6,307 nucleotides of DNA from JAIPEK01 sp041685935 (lineage in GTDB: Bacteria; Desulfobacterota; Desulfobacteria; Desulfobacterales; Desulfobacteraceae): positions 1-6,307 of the forward strand of contig JAWLES010000144.1 of the NCBI GenBank assembly GCA_041685935.1, in the 5' to 3' direction. The notes beneath the pieces were generated by a model that did not search any database, was not told the origin of the DNA, and saw only the letters and a list, made by a program, of their open reading frames with translations. Numbering within the stretch: the stretch's first letter is position 1; each line of letters opens with the position of its first letter. Below are positions 5,136-6,307 of this stretch, piece by piece. A program made the position numbers and the translations under genes.

Positions 5136-6307
5136 ATGATTATCGGACTTGATGTCGGCGGCACACATACTGACGCCGTACTTTTAAGCAACCGTGGATT
5201 TGAAAAGAGGGTCAAGGTTCCGACTGAAACCGCCAACCTTTTCAACACCGTACTGACCGGCATACAAGAGCTTCTGGAGAACACCGCACCCGAAGATATC
5301 CGGAGGATCGTACTTTCCACAACCCTTACCACCAACGCAGTGGTACAGCAGAATACGAAACCCGCAGGCACGATCGTCTCCTCAGGCCCCGGAATCAACC
5401 CGGAAGAATACCGGACCGATTCCAACTACCATGTTGTAAAAGGATCCATTGATCACAGGGGAAGGGAAAAAGAGCCCATAGATGAAAACGAAATAAACAG
5501 AATCGCAACAGGGCTTGAGGACCGGGGGATCGAGTATGTGGCCGTTGTTGGAAAATTTTCAGTTAGAAACCCGTCCCACGAGATCCTGATCAAACGGATT
5601 CTCAACAAAAGATTCAAAAAAATTTTTCTTGGTCATCATGTCTCGGGCAACCTCAATTTTCCCAGGCGCATCGCAACCACCTACCTGAATGCGGTTGTGT
5701 ACGGCATGCACAAGGATTTTTTCACTGCGGTCAAAAACTCCCTGGAACAGATGGGCATCAACGCGCCGATCATGCTCCTCAAGGCGGACGGGGGCACCAT
5801 GAACCTGGACGCTTCCATGGAGTACCCCGGACAGACCATACTTTCAGGGCCCGCCGCCAGCATCATGGGCGCCATCCCGCATGCCGCCGCTGACCGGGAC
5901 ACGCTGGTGCTTGACATAGGGGGCACGACAACGGACATTTCCATTCTGGTGGACAAAGCCCCGATACTCGAACCGGTGGGCATCAGGCGGGGCGTTTACA
6001 AAAGCCTGATCCGGTCGCTCAAAACCTATTCAGAGGGCATCGGCGGAGACAGTGTGGTAAGGGCTGACAAAGGTTCCCTTTCCATAGGCCCTGAACGCCT
6101 TGGACCGGCCATGGCATTCGGCGGCCCGGCACCCACGCCCACGGACGCGGTAATCCACCTGGGCATCATGAAAAACGGTAACCGGGAAAACGCCAAAAAC
6201 GGCATGGTGAGGATCGCGGATAGCCTCGGCGTCTCCCCGGACGAGGCTGCGGAATCGATCTTCAAAAAAACATGCGAAATCATTCTTGAAAATTCCCGGA
6301 AAATGGT
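5136..6307 (+). CDS. Hydantoinase/oxoprolinase-family protein, N-terminal 390 residues (3' end cut)
   Basis: The frame is open from the ATG at 5136 to the window edge (390 complete codons, no stop). It opens with MIIGLDVGGTHTDAVLL, the first phosphate loop of the actin-like (ASKHA) fold in HyuA/oxoprolinase proteins. It continues with STTLTTNAVVQ (61-71; family HGTTVATNAV-like), LSGPAASIMGA (236-246) and the second phosphate loop VLDIGGTTTDISIL (258-271). Relatives include N-methylhydantoinase A, 5-oxoprolinase and the acetone carboxylase beta subunit. All use ATP to activate a cyclic amide or carbonyl substrate, usually with a HyuB-type partner. Which substrate applies here cannot be read from this part. 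AGGAAG (5125-5130) lies 5 nt before the start. An in-frame ATG at 5109 would add MTNSLQEDT but lacks such a site and delays the domain start. Full family members are about 550-700 residues, so a third or more is missing. Confidence 0.88.
   Translation, partial: MIIGLDVGGTHTDAVLLSNRGFEKRVKVPTETANLFNTVLTGIQELLENTAPEDIRRIVLSTTLTTNAVVQQNTKPAGTIVSSGPGINPEEYRTDSNYHVVKGSIDHRGREKEPIDENEINRIATGLEDRGIEYVAVVGKFSVRNPSHEILIKRILNKRFKKIFLGHHVSGNLNFPRRIATTYLNAVVYGMHKDFFTAVKNSLEQMGINAPIMLLKADGGTMNLDASMEYPGQTILSGPAASIMGAIPHAAADRDTLVLDIGGTTTDISILVDKAPILEPVGIRRGVYKSLIRSLKTYSEGIGGDSVVRADKGSLSIGPERLGPAMAFGGPAPTPTDAVIHLGIMKNGNRENAKNGMVRIADSLGVSPDEAAESIFKKTCEIILENSRKM

Overview
This 6.3 kb window looks like ordinary chromosomal DNA from a free-living, Gram-negative-type bacterium. 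The moderate GC, the gene style and the mix of c-di-GMP signalling, acyl-CoA metabolism and an unusual diaminopimelate decarboxylase would fit an anaerobic deltaproteobacterium (Desulfobacterota). That placement is an impression, not something a marker gene in the window proves. I saw no tRNA, rRNA, CRISPR array, insertion sequence or phage gene.

Left part, minus strand (1-2147). A probable transcription unit carries a response regulator with REC, GAF and HD-GYP domains (609-2147), followed by a small PilZ-domain protein (178-525). This pairs a predicted c-di-GMP phosphodiesterase with a predicted c-di-GMP receptor. At the extreme left edge another minus-strand gene appears to start at position 25 and run out of the window. 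It has its own extended -10 promoter and Shine-Dalgarno sequence.

Middle, plus strand (2386-4133). An Lrp/AsnC-family regulator sits 20 nt upstream of a diaminopimelate decarboxylase homologue (lysA). Both are read from a good sigma70-type promoter at 2321-2349. This suggests that an amino-acid-sensing regulator controls the last step of lysine synthesis, and possibly itself. The decarboxylase keeps the PLP lysine and most family motifs but has a changed loop where the HIGSQ motif is expected.

Right part. A crotonase-fold protein on the minus strand (4212-4928) converges on lysA, with a hairpin between the two stop codons. It lacks the first catalytic glutamate of hydratases and keeps the second, which points to an enoyl-CoA isomerase-type activity. 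Divergent from it, and cut by the right edge, is the N-terminal 390 residues of a hydantoinase/oxoprolinase-family ATPase (5136-6307).

No obviously new multi-gene system is visible. The points most worth a second look are the c-di-GMP enzyme/receptor pair, the Lrp-lysA unit with its upstream 18 bp dyad, the altered PLP loop in LysA and the single-glutamate crotonase.
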